Positions 9,189 through 18,253 of a DNA stretch of 64,000 nucleotides are shown here, in pieces (the first letter of the stretch is position 1; each line of letters begins with the position of its first letter). The notes beneath the pieces were generated by a model. That model had not been told where the DNA came from, searched no databases, and was given only the letters and a program-made list of their open reading frames with translations. The position numbers and the translations under genes are program-made. Source of the stretch: an uncultured Mycobacterium sp. (GTDB lineage Bacteria > Actinomycetota > Actinomycetes > Mycobacteriales > Mycobacteriaceae); assembly GCA_900078375.1 (NCBI GenBank), contig FLQS01000001.1, positions 91,319-155,318 on the forward strand, read 5' to 3'.

Positions 9189-10734
9189 CGTCGCCGGCCA
9201 TGTCGAGGGCAGCGAGATGGCTGAACAGAATTGACGCGCCGATCGGATTTCCGCCGCCTGGGTACGTCGTTCCGCTAACCGCAGCCATGGTGTTGCCCGC
9301 CGCGTACAGGCCGGGGATCGGCTGACCGGATTGGTCGAGCACCCGGGCCCTGGCATCGGTGCGCAGACCGCCCTTGGTCCCGAGATCGGACAGGCCGAAG
9401 GCCGCGGCGTGGAAGGGTGCCGTGTCGATCGGCACCAGCGGCGATTCGCCCCCGGAGAAGGCCCGGTCGTACGCCTCGTCGCCGCGCCCGAAATCGGTGT
9501 CGGCGCCGGCGGCGACCATCGTGTTGTAGTGGGCGACCGTCTTCTCCAAGTTCTCGGCGGGGACCCCGATCACGTCGGCCAGCTCGGCCAGAGTGTCTGC
9601 GCTGCGCCATAATCCGGCGGCGCGGTACTTCTCGGTGTCCACCATCGAGACATTGGTCGCCTTGACCGGAGGGACTTCGCCGTCGCGATCGTCGTAGACC
9701 ATCCAGAACGGGACATCGAGCCGGCCTGCGTCCATCTCGGCGATGATCTCCCGGCCGATCCGGTCGTATGCGGCGGACTCGTTGACGAACCGCTGGCCGT
9801 CCTGATTGACGAAGATGCCGCCGGTGAACCACAGCGCGAACGCCGAACGACCGTCGGGGTGGGTCAGACCTGGCGACCACCACGCCTGATCCATCAGGTC
9901 GGTGGCCGCACCGGCGCGGATCGCCGCTTCCAGCGCTGCACCCGTACTGCCGGGACCGCCCATGCTGTCTCCCGTGCTGCCGGGCACACCGTAGCTCTCC
10001 CGCAGCGCGGCGTTGTGCTCGAATCCGCCTGCCGCCAAAAGCACTCCGCGCCTGGCGCCGATTCGCACCACGCCGCCGTCACGCTGCACAACGGCACCGA
10101 CCACCCGTCCGCCGTCGGTGATGAGGTCGGTCAGCTGCGCATTGCGGTACAGCGTGGCGTCCGGGTAGCCGGCCAGCGCGGCGAGGAATCGGCCGATCAG
10201 AGCCCGGCCGCCGAACAGCTTCTCCGGAGCCGGTGTGCCGAGGCGGTCGTGGTCGAGTGGCCCGCGCACGAAACCGGCGTATGGGCCAAGCTTCTCACCG
10301 CGGATCGGCGCCGCCACGATGTGGCGCATGCCGTCGCCGCGGGAGTCGGGCGCCTTGCCGAAATAGTCCGGCCAGGGCAGCACAGAGAAGATGAAGTTCT
10401 CGTCAGCCTCGAGGTATTCGATCAGGCCAGGGCCTCGACGAATGTAGGTCTCCTGAAGTTCCACCGGGGTGCGGTCACCGATGACGGTGTGAAAGTAGTT
10501 GAACGCCTTCTCGATCGTGTCGTCGCTGCCCGCGCGTTGTAATACCGGATTGCACGGGAACCACATACCGCCCCCACCCGAGTATGCGGTCGTCCCGCCG
10601 AAGAATTCGGTCGCCTCGACCAGCGCCACCGACAGGCCTTCGCGGGCGGCTGTGTATGCACCGGTGATGCCGCCGCCGGAGCCCGCCACAATGACGTCAA
10701 CGGTCTCGTCGAATCGGGTGTCGTGCGCGCTCAT
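9175..10734 (-). CDS. KstD-like FAD-dependent steroid dehydrogenase
   Basis: The 519-residue protein has an N-terminal FAD-binding Rossmann motif (VDVIVAGSGGGITGAY, about 12-27) and GGTTAYSGGGGMWFP. The C-terminus has the family signature GLYAAGNTMAAVSGTTYPGGGNPIG, with the Tyr expected near the active site of 3-ketosteroid dehydrogenases. These enzymes introduce C=C bonds into ring A (delta-1 or delta-4). ATG 10734 is preceded by a strong AAAGGAGG. It is convergent with the mce operon and lies downstream of the sugar operon on the same strand, separated by a hairpin, so it probably has its own transcript. Whether it acts at delta-1 or delta-4 cannot be decided here. Confidence 0.8.
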   Translation of the reverse strand: MSAHDTRFDETVDVIVAGSGGGITGAYTAAREGLSVALVEATEFFGGTTAYSGGGGMWFPCNPVLQRAGSDDTIEKAFNYFHTVIGDRTPVELQETYIRRGPGLIEYLEADENFIFSVLPWPDYFGKAPDSRGDGMRHIVAAPIRGEKLGPYAGFVRGPLDHDRLGTPAPEKLFGGRALIGRFLAALAGYPDATLYRNAQLTDLITDGGRVVGAVVQRDGGVVRIGARRGVLLAAGGFEHNAALRESYGVPGSTGDSMGGPGSTGAALEAAIRAGAATDLMDQAWWSPGLTHPDGRSAFALWFTGGIFVNQDGQRFVNESAAYDRIGREIIAEMDAGRLDVPFWMVYDDRDGEVPPVKATNVSMVDTEKYRAAGLWRSADTLAELADVIGVPAENLEKTVAHYNTMVAAGADTDFGRGDEAYDRAFSGGESPLVPIDTAPFHAAAFGLSDLGTKGGLRTDARARVLDQSGQPIPGLYAAGNTMAAVSGTTYPGGGNPIGASILFSHLAALDMAGDVRSA

Positions 10735-10773
10735 CGGCCTCCTTTGGTCTCCTGCCACACACTGTGGCCGGTG

Positions 10774-10803
10774 ACCGGGAGCGACGCAACAACCACTCCC
10801 GGT
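10774..10803 (-). terminator. Possible terminator of the sugar operon
   Basis: ACCGGGAG and CTCCCGGT form a perfect 8-bp stem around a 14-base loop, starting about 10 bases after the stop of the ABC ATPase gene on the minus strand. There is no T-run, as is common in mycobacteria. It would separate the sugar operon from the KstD-like gene. Confidence 0.45.
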
Positions 10804-10812
10804 GAGCGAGTG

Positions 10813-11904
10813 TCAGAGCCTGACGCGCTCCCGGCTGGGTCGGGCGTTGCCCGTATCGGCGTCGAAGAAGTACGTCCGTTCCGGCGGCAGCTCGAGACCG
10901 ATACGGCTGCCGGCCGGCAAGTCGGTGCCTGCCGGCGCATGAACGATCACCCGCGAGGTCTCCGCGTCTCCGCTATCGACGAGCGCGGTCACCAACACAT
11001 GGCTGCCGAGCGGTTCGACGAAGTCGACCCGTGCCGGCAACAGCCCCTCCGCGTAGTGGGTGTGCAGCTGCAGATGCTCTGGACGAACGCCGACCGTCAC
11101 CGAACCGTCGGACGTCGATACCGCGGTCACGGCCGTGTCCCCGACGTGCAGCACTCCCGATCGCACCCCCGCTGCAACGAGGTTCATCGGGGGACTGCCC
11201 ATGAAGGCCGCGACGAAGGTGTTGGCCGGGCGGTTGTAAATCTCGTCGGGTGTGCCGATCTGCTGAATCTCGCCGGCGGCCATCACACACAGCCGGTCGC
11301 CGAGCGTCATGGCCTCGATCTGGTCATGAGTGACGTAGATCGAGGTGACGGGCAGTTCACGGTGCAGTCGCTTCAGATCCCCGCGGACCTGATTGCGCAA
11401 CTTGGCATCGAGATTCGACAGAGGTTCGTCGAGCAGGAATGCCTGTGGTTGGCGCACCAGCGCGCGGCCCATGGCGACCCGCTGACGCTGACCGCCAGAG
11501 AGTTGACCGGGCTTCCGGTCGAGCAGCTTGTCGATCTCGAGCAGCGCGGCCGTCTCCCGGACCCGCCGGTCGATCTCGCTGCGTGGTGTCTTGCGCTGCC
11601 GCAATCCGTAGGCCAGATTGCGATAGACCGACATGTGTGGATACAACGCATAGTTCTGGAACACCATGGCGATGTCGCGTTCGGCCGGCTCGAGTTCGTT
11701 GACGACCTTGTCGTCGATCCTGACCTCACCGGATGTCGGCTTATCAAGGCCCGCAAGAAGTCTCAACGCCGTGCTCTTCCCACACCCCGACGGCCCGACG
11801 AGGATCAGGAACTCTCCGTCGGCGACGGTCAGGTTGAAGTCCTTGAGGGCAATGACACCGCCCGGGTAGCGCCGCGTGACGCCACGGAACTCGACTTCCG
11901 CCAT
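10813..11904 (-). CDS. ABC sugar transporter ATP-binding protein (MsmK/UgpC type)
   Basis: This 363-residue ATPase has Walker A GPSGCGKST (about 37-45), a Q-loop in VFQNYALYPHM, signature LSGGQRQR, Walker B FLLDEPLSNLD and the H-switch YVTHDQ. A C-terminal TOBE/MalK-like domain (about 235-363) is of the kind that contacts regulators in sugar importers. ATG 11904 gives MAEVEFRGV. It is the last gene of the minus-strand sugar operon, 2 bases after the permease gene. It powers uptake through the two permeases next to it. Confidence 0.93.
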   Translation of the reverse strand: MAEVEFRGVTRRYPGGVIALKDFNLTVADGEFLILVGPSGCGKSTALRLLAGLDKPTSGEVRIDDKVVNELEPAERDIAMVFQNYALYPHMSVYRNLAYGLRQRKTPRSEIDRRVRETAALLEIDKLLDRKPGQLSGGQRQRVAMGRALVRQPQAFLLDEPLSNLDAKLRNQVRGDLKRLHRELPVTSIYVTHDQIEAMTLGDRLCVMAAGEIQQIGTPDEIYNRPANTFVAAFMGSPPMNLVAAGVRSGVLHVGDTAVTAVSTSDGSVTVGVRPEHLQLHTHYAEGLLPARVDFVEPLGSHVLVTALVDSGDAETSRVIVHAPAGTDLPAGSRIGLELPPERTYFFDADTGNARPSRERVRL

Positions 11905-11906
11905 GT

Positions 11907-12803
11907 TCAGCCTTTCAGTCCGGTCGACGCGACCGATTGCACGAAGAAGCGCTGCGCCCCGATAAACACCAGCAGCATCGGCAGCAGGCTCATCACGTTG
12001 GCCGCCATCAACAGCGGCCACTTGACGTGGTGTGCGCCTTGGAAGTAGCTGAGCCCCAACGGGATTGTCATCTGATCCTGCGAGGTGATGACGATCAACG
12101 GCCACAGGAAATCGTTCCACGATGTGAGCACGGTCAGTGCTGCCAACGTCGACAGTGCCGGCAACGACAGCGGCAGGATGATCTTGAACAGCACTCCGAT
12201 CCGCGAGGTTCCATCGACCCGGGCCGCCTCTTCCAACTCGACGGGGACTGTCATGAAGAACTGCCGCAGGAAAAAGATGCCGAACGCCGTCGCCAGGTTC
12301 GGCAACATCAGCGCGCCGATATGATCGATGCCCAGCCCTTCCCAGACGTTGTCACCGAACCACTTGACGATCAGAAAGACCGGAATCATCGTGACCTGGA
12401 ACGGCACCATCAGCGTCGCCATCAGCGTGACGAAGAGCGCTCCGCGGCCGAGGAATCGGACCCGCGCGAACGCGTAACCCGCCAGGCTGCACACCGCGAG
12501 GTTGCTCACCAACACGACAGATGTCACCACCGCGCTGTTGATGAAGAACTGCCCGAACGGCGCCGCATCCCATGCCTCGGTGTAGTTCGAAAACTGTGGA
12601 CTCTGCGGAAACAGCACCGGCGGAAAGTGATTCGCCTCGCCTTCGGTCTCCAACGACGTGACGAGCATCCACAACAGCGGCACGAGCAGGATGAACGTCA
12701 AGGGAATCAGCACCAGATGCCACGGGCTGAACGGCAGCCGCCAGCGAGACGTCCGAACAGGGCCGGCCGCGTCGAGACGCACGGGAGTCAGGAGGTCGCT
12801 CAT
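11907..12803 (-). CDS. ABC sugar transporter permease (MalG/CUT1 type)
   Basis: The 298-residue membrane protein has six predicted helices and the binding-protein-dependent transport signature EEAARVDGTSRIGVLFKIILP (EAA loop, about 190-215) that docks on the ATPase. ATG 12803 overlaps the stop of the other permease by four bases (ATGA). It is the MalG-like partner of the permease at 12800-13690, in a complete importer with a binding protein and ATPase. Confidence 0.93.
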   Translation of the reverse strand: MSDLLTPVRLDAAGPVRTSRWRLPFSPWHLVLIPLTFILLVPLLWMLVTSLETEGEANHFPPVLFPQSPQFSNYTEAWDAAPFGQFFINSAVVTSVVLVSNLAVCSLAGYAFARVRFLGRGALFVTLMATLMVPFQVTMIPVFLIVKWFGDNVWEGLGIDHIGALMLPNLATAFGIFFLRQFFMTVPVELEEAARVDGTSRIGVLFKIILPLSLPALSTLAALTVLTSWNDFLWPLIVITSQDQMTIPLGLSYFQGAHHVKWPLLMAANVMSLLPMLLVFIGAQRFFVQSVASTGLKG

Positions 12804-13690
12804 GAGTGCACATGCCTTCGGGCGAGCCGGAACTGCACGGCCGTGACGATCAGGATGACGACGAACAATGCGTAGGCCATCGCTGCCGCGTAGCCGGCGT
12901 CGAACTGCACGAACGCGCGGTCCCACAGGTAATAGACGATCACCGTGGTGGCGCGCAACGGACCGCCGCGGGTCGTCACATACACCTCGTCGAACAACTG
13001 CAGGGCGTTGATCGTCAGCCAGACGACCAGAAACAGATTCGCCGGTCCGAGCAGCGGCACCGTGATGGTGCGGAACCGGGTGAACGCAGACGCGCCGTCG
13101 ATCGCGGCCGCTTCATGCAACTCCGCTGGAACACCCTGCAGCGCAGCCAGATACACGATCACCGAGAAACCGGTCCAGCCCCAGACCGTCATCGCCACGA
13201 TCACGTACAGGGCCTGTGACGGGGAGGCCAGGAACGGCTGCGACGAGACGCCCACCGCATTCAACGCGGCGTTGACCAGACCGTAGTCGCGGTCGGTCAG
13301 CCACAGGAAGATGATGCCCTGCGAGATCGTCGACACCGCCATCGTGATGTACGCGGCCGTCCGATACACCGAGATGAACCGCACCGAACGGTTCAGCGCT
13401 GCCGCGACGAACAGCCCCACGAACATCGTGCCCGGCACGAACAACGCCGTGTAGATGATGGTGTGCTTGATCGCCTCCACGAAGACCGGATCGTCGGCCA
13501 GCTTCTGGTAGTTGTCGAACCCCACCCACGGCGTCTCGGCACTGAGCAGGTCGGATTTCTGGAACGACAACTGCAGCGACATCAGCACCGGGAGCAGCCC
13601 GAAGATCCCGATCAGGATGGCCGCCGGGCTCACCAGCGCCCACCCCGACACGGTATCTGTGCGGCTCAGCCGCCGAAGTAGTGCAGGCAT
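12800..13690 (-). CDS. ABC sugar transporter permease (MalF/CUT1 type)
   Basis: This 296-residue protein has an N-terminal helix after MPALLRRLSRTD and six membrane segments in all. Its EAA loop is HEAAAIDGASAFTRFRTITVP (about 200-220). ATG 13690 is preferred over the TTG one codon earlier. It begins 7 bases after the binding-protein gene and overlaps the next permease gene. It forms the heterodimeric pore with that protein. Confidence 0.93.
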   Translation of the reverse strand: MPALLRRLSRTDTVSGWALVSPAAILIGIFGLLPVLMSLQLSFQKSDLLSAETPWVGFDNYQKLADDPVFVEAIKHTIIYTALFVPGTMFVGLFVAAALNRSVRFISVYRTAAYITMAVSTISQGIIFLWLTDRDYGLVNAALNAVGVSSQPFLASPSQALYVIVAMTVWGWTGFSVIVYLAALQGVPAELHEAAAIDGASAFTRFRTITVPLLGPANLFLVVWLTINALQLFDEVYVTTRGGPLRATTVIVYYLWDRAFVQFDAGYAAAMAYALFVVILIVTAVQFRLARRHVHS

Positions 13691-13697
13691 CAACTCC

Positions 13698-14975
13698 CTA
13701 CTTCTCTGCCAACTTCGCGTCGGCGGCCTGGGCGGCGGCGTCCAGAGCGGCCTGGGGTTGGTCTTTGCCGAGCATCACAGCCACGATCGCCTGGCCCAGC
13801 GCTTCGGACACCGCCGGGTACTGCTCGACTTGTGGTCGCACCTGCTTCGCGTTCTTCAGGTTGTCGACGAACGCCGCGGTGCCCGGGACGTTCTTGTCGA
13901 GTTCGTCGAGCACGGCCTTGTCGTCACCGACCGAGGCGCGGATCGGCAGGTCCCCGGTGCCTTCCGAGAACTTCTTGACCTGTTCCGGCGCCGACAGCCA
14001 CCTCAGAAAGTCGATGGCAGCGGCCTTGCGCTTGTCGCCGTTGTTGAACACCACCCAGTTATCGGGGCCGGCGATGGTCTGATGTCCGCCGTTTGATCCA
14101 GGGTAGGTGGGCATCACCTGGACTCCGTACTCGATATCGGACAGCTGAGACAGATCCCACGGCCCAGTCACCAGCATCCCGATCTTGCCGCTGTTCATCA
14201 GCTTCGGCCCGTTCTCGTTGGTGGTGTCAAGGTACAGCGACTTGTCGGCCACAGCCATCTGCTGCAGTGTCGTCAGTGCCTTGACGCCCGCCTCGGAGTT
14301 GAACGTGGCCTTGGAGTTGTCCGCATTGAGGATGTTGCCGCCGGCCTCCCAGAGCATCGGAATGTAGTGCCACACAGTGTCTTCGCTGCCGTCGGCGGGG
14401 ATCAGCCACCCGAATTGTCCCTTGGTGGGGTCGGTCAGCTTGGCGGCCGCGGCGCGAAAGTCGTCCCAGGTCCAGTCTGGCGTGGGCGGCGCGACGCCGG
14501 CGTCGGCGAAGAGCTTCTTGTTGTAGACGATCGCCAGGTTGTCTACGAGTGCCGGCACGCCGACGACCTTGTCGCCGACCGTAGCTGCCTTGCGCTCGGC
14601 CTCGTAGAAGTCGTCCCACTTCCAGTCGGGCTTCTTCACCTCGTCGGCCATGTTGACCAGCGAGGGGATCTTGGCGATGTTCGGTGACCACGATCCGAAC
14701 ATGTACGCGATGTCCGGTGCACTGTTGCCGCGTACCGCGGTGAGAACCTTTTGCAGCACAAGGTCGTTCGACGAATACAACTCGGACACCTTGACGTCCG
14801 GATGCTCCTTGTTGTACTGGTCGACCAGGCTCTTGAACACCTCGCCCTCGGTATCCTGGTAGCCGTGCCACACCGCGATCTCGGTGGGGCCCGACGATCC
14901 GCCTCCGCCACCGCATGCGGCGAGGACGCCAGTGAGGACGGCGATCAGGGCGATGCATAACCTACGTCGAATCAC
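13698..14975 (-). CDS. Sugar-binding lipoprotein of the ABC importer
   Basis: The 425-residue protein has a lipoprotein signal with lipobox VLAAC (Cys near residue 21), a Gly-rich linker, and a family 1 extracellular solute-binding fold (AVWHGYQDTEGEVFKSLVDQ near the N-terminus, Trp-rich binding segments such as WSPN, WKWDDF, WTWDDF). GTG 14975 was chosen because AAGGAG stands 7 bases upstream. It captures the sugar for the adjacent permeases. The many aromatic residues fit an oligosaccharide or glycoside ligand; the ligand itself cannot be read off. Confidence 0.92.
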   Translation of the reverse strand: MIRRRLCIALIAVLTGVLAACGGGGGSSGPTEIAVWHGYQDTEGEVFKSLVDQYNKEHPDVKVSELYSSNDLVLQKVLTAVRGNSAPDIAYMFGSWSPNIAKIPSLVNMADEVKKPDWKWDDFYEAERKAATVGDKVVGVPALVDNLAIVYNKKLFADAGVAPPTPDWTWDDFRAAAAKLTDPTKGQFGWLIPADGSEDTVWHYIPMLWEAGGNILNADNSKATFNSEAGVKALTTLQQMAVADKSLYLDTTNENGPKLMNSGKIGMLVTGPWDLSQLSDIEYGVQVMPTYPGSNGGHQTIAGPDNWVVFNNGDKRKAAAIDFLRWLSAPEQVKKFSEGTGDLPIRASVGDDKAVLDELDKNVPGTAAFVDNLKNAKQVRPQVEQYPAVSEALGQAIVAVMLGKDQPQAALDAAAQAADAKLAEK

Positions 14976-14986
14976 GGTGACACTCC

Positions 14987-16309
14987 TTATTTGGCGATTT
15001 CTCGGGCGGACGGGGAGCGCAGCGATGGGGGCAGCAGATCGCCGTGCGCGGCGGTGAGCTCGTCGCACAGGTTCCAGATCCGATCGACGGTCAGGGTCGC
15101 GGCGGTGTTCGGATCGACCATCGCCGCGGCACGCACCAGGCGCGGATCTCCGTCGACGGCCGCGCGCACCGCGAGGTCGACGGGCCCGAGGAAGCCCCGG
15201 TTGAGGGCTGCGCACTGCGGCGGGAGGTCGCCCACCTTCATCGGGTGCGCGCCGAGGGAGTCCAACAGCGTCGGAACCTCGACCGCGAGCCCATCGGGCA
15301 CGTTGGTGATCAGCCCCTCGTTGACGACGTTGGCGGAGATGACCCGCGGCGTCCCGGTCTCCAGCGAATGGATCACCTGCGGGGCGTACTCCGTCGAACT
15401 CGTATCGATCGGCAGGGTATGAGAGCTCGCCAATTCGGCTCGCACACGGGAATATTCGGCCAGGTTGGCCTCGCTGATCGACACGTATTCGCCCACGTTG
15501 ATGCGCAGCCGTTCAATCTCCGCGGGATCATGCAGATACCAACCGACATATTCGCTGCTGTGCTCGCTGGTCTCGGTCGGGTAGTAGCCCAGCCGTCGGT
15601 ACATGTCGACGCGCACCCGTCTGCGCAGTTCCGGGTCGGCGGCGATCCGCTGGTCCAACAACGGATAGAGGTTCTGGCCACCGCGTTCCCACCGCAGCAC
15701 CCACGCCTGGTGGTTCACGCCTGCAGACCAGTACGACACCTCGTCGTAGGGCACGTCGATGAGTTCACACAGGCCGACCATGGTCCAGTACACGGAATGG
15801 CACAGGCCGAGCACTTTCAGCTTGGGCGCGACTGCATGGAGGAACGAGATGTTCATCGCCATCGGGTTGGTGTAGTTCAGCAGCCAGGCGTCGGGGCACA
15901 GCTCCGCCATGTCCCGCGCGATGCCGGCAAGTACGGGAAAGGTGCGCAGCCCGCGGAAGATTCCGCCGACGCCGATCGTGTCGCCGATCGTCTGCTTCAG
16001 CCCGTAGCGCGCCGGGATCTCGAAGTCGCGCAAGGTGGCCTCGTGCATGCCGACCTGAATGACGTTGATGACGTAATTCGCACCCTCGAGCGCGCGGCGC
16101 CGGTCGAGGGTGGCGATGACCTCGGGTTCGGCGCCCGCGGCGAGGGCCGTCGCGCGGGCGATTGCCTCCGCCGTCTCCAGCCGGTCAGCGTCGATGTCGT
16201 GCAGCACCACCCGCGTTGAACCCAATTCCGGGAACGACAGGATGTCGCCGAGCAGCTCGCGGGTGAACTCGACGCTGCCCGCACCGATGATGACGACTGT
16301 GGGTTTCAC
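14987..16309 (-). CDS. melA: GH4 family alpha-galactosidase-type glycosidase
   Basis: This 440-residue enzyme has an NAD-binding start (VVIIGAGSVEFTRELLGDIL), the GH4 motifs NYTNPM (about 148-153) and CHSVY (about 173-177), and GVNHQAW. CHSV points to alpha-galactosidase, alpha-glucosidase or alpha-glucuronidase activity rather than a phospho-glycosidase, which usually has CDMP. GH4 enzymes need NAD and Mn(II) and cleave by oxidation-elimination. The GTG start overlaps the EamA stop (GTGA). With the importer and tagatose-type enzymes here, alpha-galactoside hydrolysis in the cytoplasm is the likely role. Confidence 0.85.
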   Translation of the reverse strand: MKPTVVIIGAGSVEFTRELLGDILSFPELGSTRVVLHDIDADRLETAEAIARATALAAGAEPEVIATLDRRRALEGANYVINVIQVGMHEATLRDFEIPARYGLKQTIGDTIGVGGIFRGLRTFPVLAGIARDMAELCPDAWLLNYTNPMAMNISFLHAVAPKLKVLGLCHSVYWTMVGLCELIDVPYDEVSYWSAGVNHQAWVLRWERGGQNLYPLLDQRIAADPELRRRVRVDMYRRLGYYPTETSEHSSEYVGWYLHDPAEIERLRINVGEYVSISEANLAEYSRVRAELASSHTLPIDTSSTEYAPQVIHSLETGTPRVISANVVNEGLITNVPDGLAVEVPTLLDSLGAHPMKVGDLPPQCAALNRGFLGPVDLAVRAAVDGDPRLVRAAAMVDPNTAATLTVDRIWNLCDELTAAHGDLLPPSLRSPSAREIAK

Positions 16310-17262
16310 CGGACCGTCCGGTGTTCCGTGGCCGCCGGCGCATCAGACAGCACCGCCCCGGTCAGCGACTCGCCACGCTTTTCGTCGGCGTAGACCATCA
16401 ACGTCGAGCCGACGAGCGCGAGCACGATGCCGATCGCACCATAAGGGGTAGGCAGGGTCTGGTAGGCGACCAGGGAGATGATGACGGTGAGCGCAGGTGC
16501 GAGCGCGTTCGTCGTCGGCGCAACGATCGAGGCCTTGCCACGGGCGAGCGCCATCACAAGGAACAGTGCGCCGATCGCGTTCAGCACCTGGGTCCCGGCT
16601 GTCAATGCGGGTGCCTGCCAGGGGAAGTCGGTAGGGATACCGCCGAGCGAGATCAGCGCCACGGGGACCAGGATCAGGCCGCTGATCGTCATCCAACCGA
16701 ATGTGGTGGCTTCGTTGACCCCGATGGTCGCGGTCTTGCGCATGAAGTACGCCTGCACGCCCCACGCCACGCAGATCAGGATCGACAGCAGTAGCCACGG
16801 ACCCGACGAGCCTTCGGAGTCGCCGCCGGTAACGGTGAACAACACGATCGCCGCGAGCGCCAGGAACAGGCCGACGACGGCCAACGGTGAGATACGTTCG
16901 CGCAGCAAGATCATCGCCATGATCACCGTGATGGCCGGGGAGATCGAGACGATCGGGAAGATGAGGTAGGCCGGCCCCATCGTCAGCGCCTGGAAGAGGA
17001 TCAACTGGCCGCCCGCGCCGGTGAGTCCGATCAACAGGCCGTAGATGGTCGCGGCCGGGCGGCGATCCCACTTCTGCCCGCGAAGCGCGAAGGCCGCGGG
17101 GATGATCATCGTCAGTGCCCAGATGCTGTAGATCATCTCGTCGGGATAGCCGTACTTCGACGACGGCAAGGCAGAGAACGCGCCCCAGACGCCCCAGAAC
17201 AGGATGAGCAGTGCCGCGTAGAAGATCCAGCTGCGGGTCCGCGTGGCAGTAGTCGTGGTCAT
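16306..17262 (-). CDS. EamA/DMT-family transporter
   Basis: The 318-residue protein has about ten predicted helices in two EamA repeats, with a start that lies near ALLILFWGVWGAFSALPSS and a Lys/Arg-rich tail. ATG 17262 lies 7 bases after the kinase stop. It is embedded in the sugar operon between the kinase and the GH4 enzyme, so it probably moves a sugar, a sugar product or an amine. The direction and substrate are unknown. A second transporter beside a complete ABC importer suggests a separate substrate or an export role. Confidence 0.8.
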   Translation of the reverse strand: MTTTTATRTRSWIFYAALLILFWGVWGAFSALPSSKYGYPDEMIYSIWALTMIIPAAFALRGQKWDRRPAATIYGLLIGLTGAGGQLILFQALTMGPAYLIFPIVSISPAITVIMAMILLRERISPLAVVGLFLALAAIVLFTVTGGDSEGSSGPWLLLSILICVAWGVQAYFMRKTATIGVNEATTFGWMTISGLILVPVALISLGGIPTDFPWQAPALTAGTQVLNAIGALFLVMALARGKASIVAPTTNALAPALTVIISLVAYQTLPTPYGAIGIVLALVGSTLMVYADEKRGESLTGAVLSDAPAATEHRTVR

Positions 17263-17269
17263 GGTGACG

Positions 17270-18253
17270 TCACCTCGTCGGGTTGTTGTCGGAAAGGTGT
17301 TGCACGGCATCCGGACTCAGCGGGTTGCCGTTGTGCTTGGCGGCGTAGAGCGCACCGCCCACCGCGGGGTCCAGCCGGGGAGTCTGCAGGTCGTACGTGG
17401 CAGAAGACTCCTGAAGCGCGGTGACGAACTGGCTGAGGAAGCCCTCGTTGGAGAACATTCCGCCCGAGTAGGACACCGGCACGGTCTCCCGATCGGTGAA
17501 CCCGACCAGCGTCCGTGTCGTTTCGATGAGCGTGACGAGTTCATCGACCGCCGCGGACAGGATGTTCGACGACGCCTCGTCGCCGGCCTCTGCGGCCTCG
17601 CAGACAGTCGTCGCCAGCGCGGCGATCTTGCTGCGGTTTCCCTTCCACGTATCGATCACCAGGCTGACGACATCGAGATCGCCCTCGACCGCCAGGCGGT
17701 CCTTCATCAATCCGTGTAGCGGACCCCTCGGCAGCCTGCCGTCGCTCATCCGGGAGAACGCGTTGAGTGCCTGCGCCGCAATCCAATACGCAGATCCCTC
17801 GTCACCGAAGAGCTCACCCCAGCCGCCCACGCGGTGGCCGACGCCCTGGCGTTCGCCGTACGTCATCGACCCGGTTCCGCTGATGACGTTGATGCCGTCC
17901 TCGCCGGCGAGCGAGCCGGCCCAGCCGCAGACCATGTCGTTATCGCAGCTGTATCGGTTGTGGCCGAGGACACCGGCGGGCACGGCGTCGAGCGCCGCGA
18001 TATCACCGCTGGCCTCGCCGTACCCGGGAAGGCCGAAGAAGGCCGCGTCGATGTCGGCGGGCGTGATGCCTGCTTGCGTGCAGATGTCGGTAACACCCTG
18101 CGCGAGTGATTTTTCGACGATCTCGAAGCCGTCGTTGAAGTAGTAGGACGTCGGCGCCGTTGCGCGAGCGATGACATGCCCGGCGTCGTCGATGAGCGCC
18201 AGCGCCGTCTTCGAACCACCGCCGTCGACTCCGAGATAGCGGGCCATCGTCAT
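17270..18253 (-). CDS. BadF/NagK-type sugar kinase
   Basis: This 327-residue protein begins with the ASKHA phosphate-1 motif YLGVDGGGSKTALALID and contains NVISGTGSMTYGE (phosphate-2) and GELFGDEGSAYWIAAQAL, the pattern of BadF/BadG/BcrA ATPases and N-acetylglucosamine kinases. In this operon it most likely phosphorylates the imported amino sugar or galactose-type sugar. ATG 18253 overlaps the SIS-protein stop by four bases. It is not a ROK-family kinase. The acceptor sugar is inferred from context only. Confidence 0.8.
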   Translation of the reverse strand: MTMARYLGVDGGGSKTALALIDDAGHVIARATAPTSYYFNDGFEIVEKSLAQGVTDICTQAGITPADIDAAFFGLPGYGEASGDIAALDAVPAGVLGHNRYSCDNDMVCGWAGSLAGEDGINVISGTGSMTYGERQGVGHRVGGWGELFGDEGSAYWIAAQALNAFSRMSDGRLPRGPLHGLMKDRLAVEGDLDVVSLVIDTWKGNRSKIAALATTVCEAAEAGDEASSNILSAAVDELVTLIETTRTLVGFTDRETVPVSYSGGMFSNEGFLSQFVTALQESSATYDLQTPRLDPAVGGALYAAKHNGNPLSPDAVQHLSDNNPTR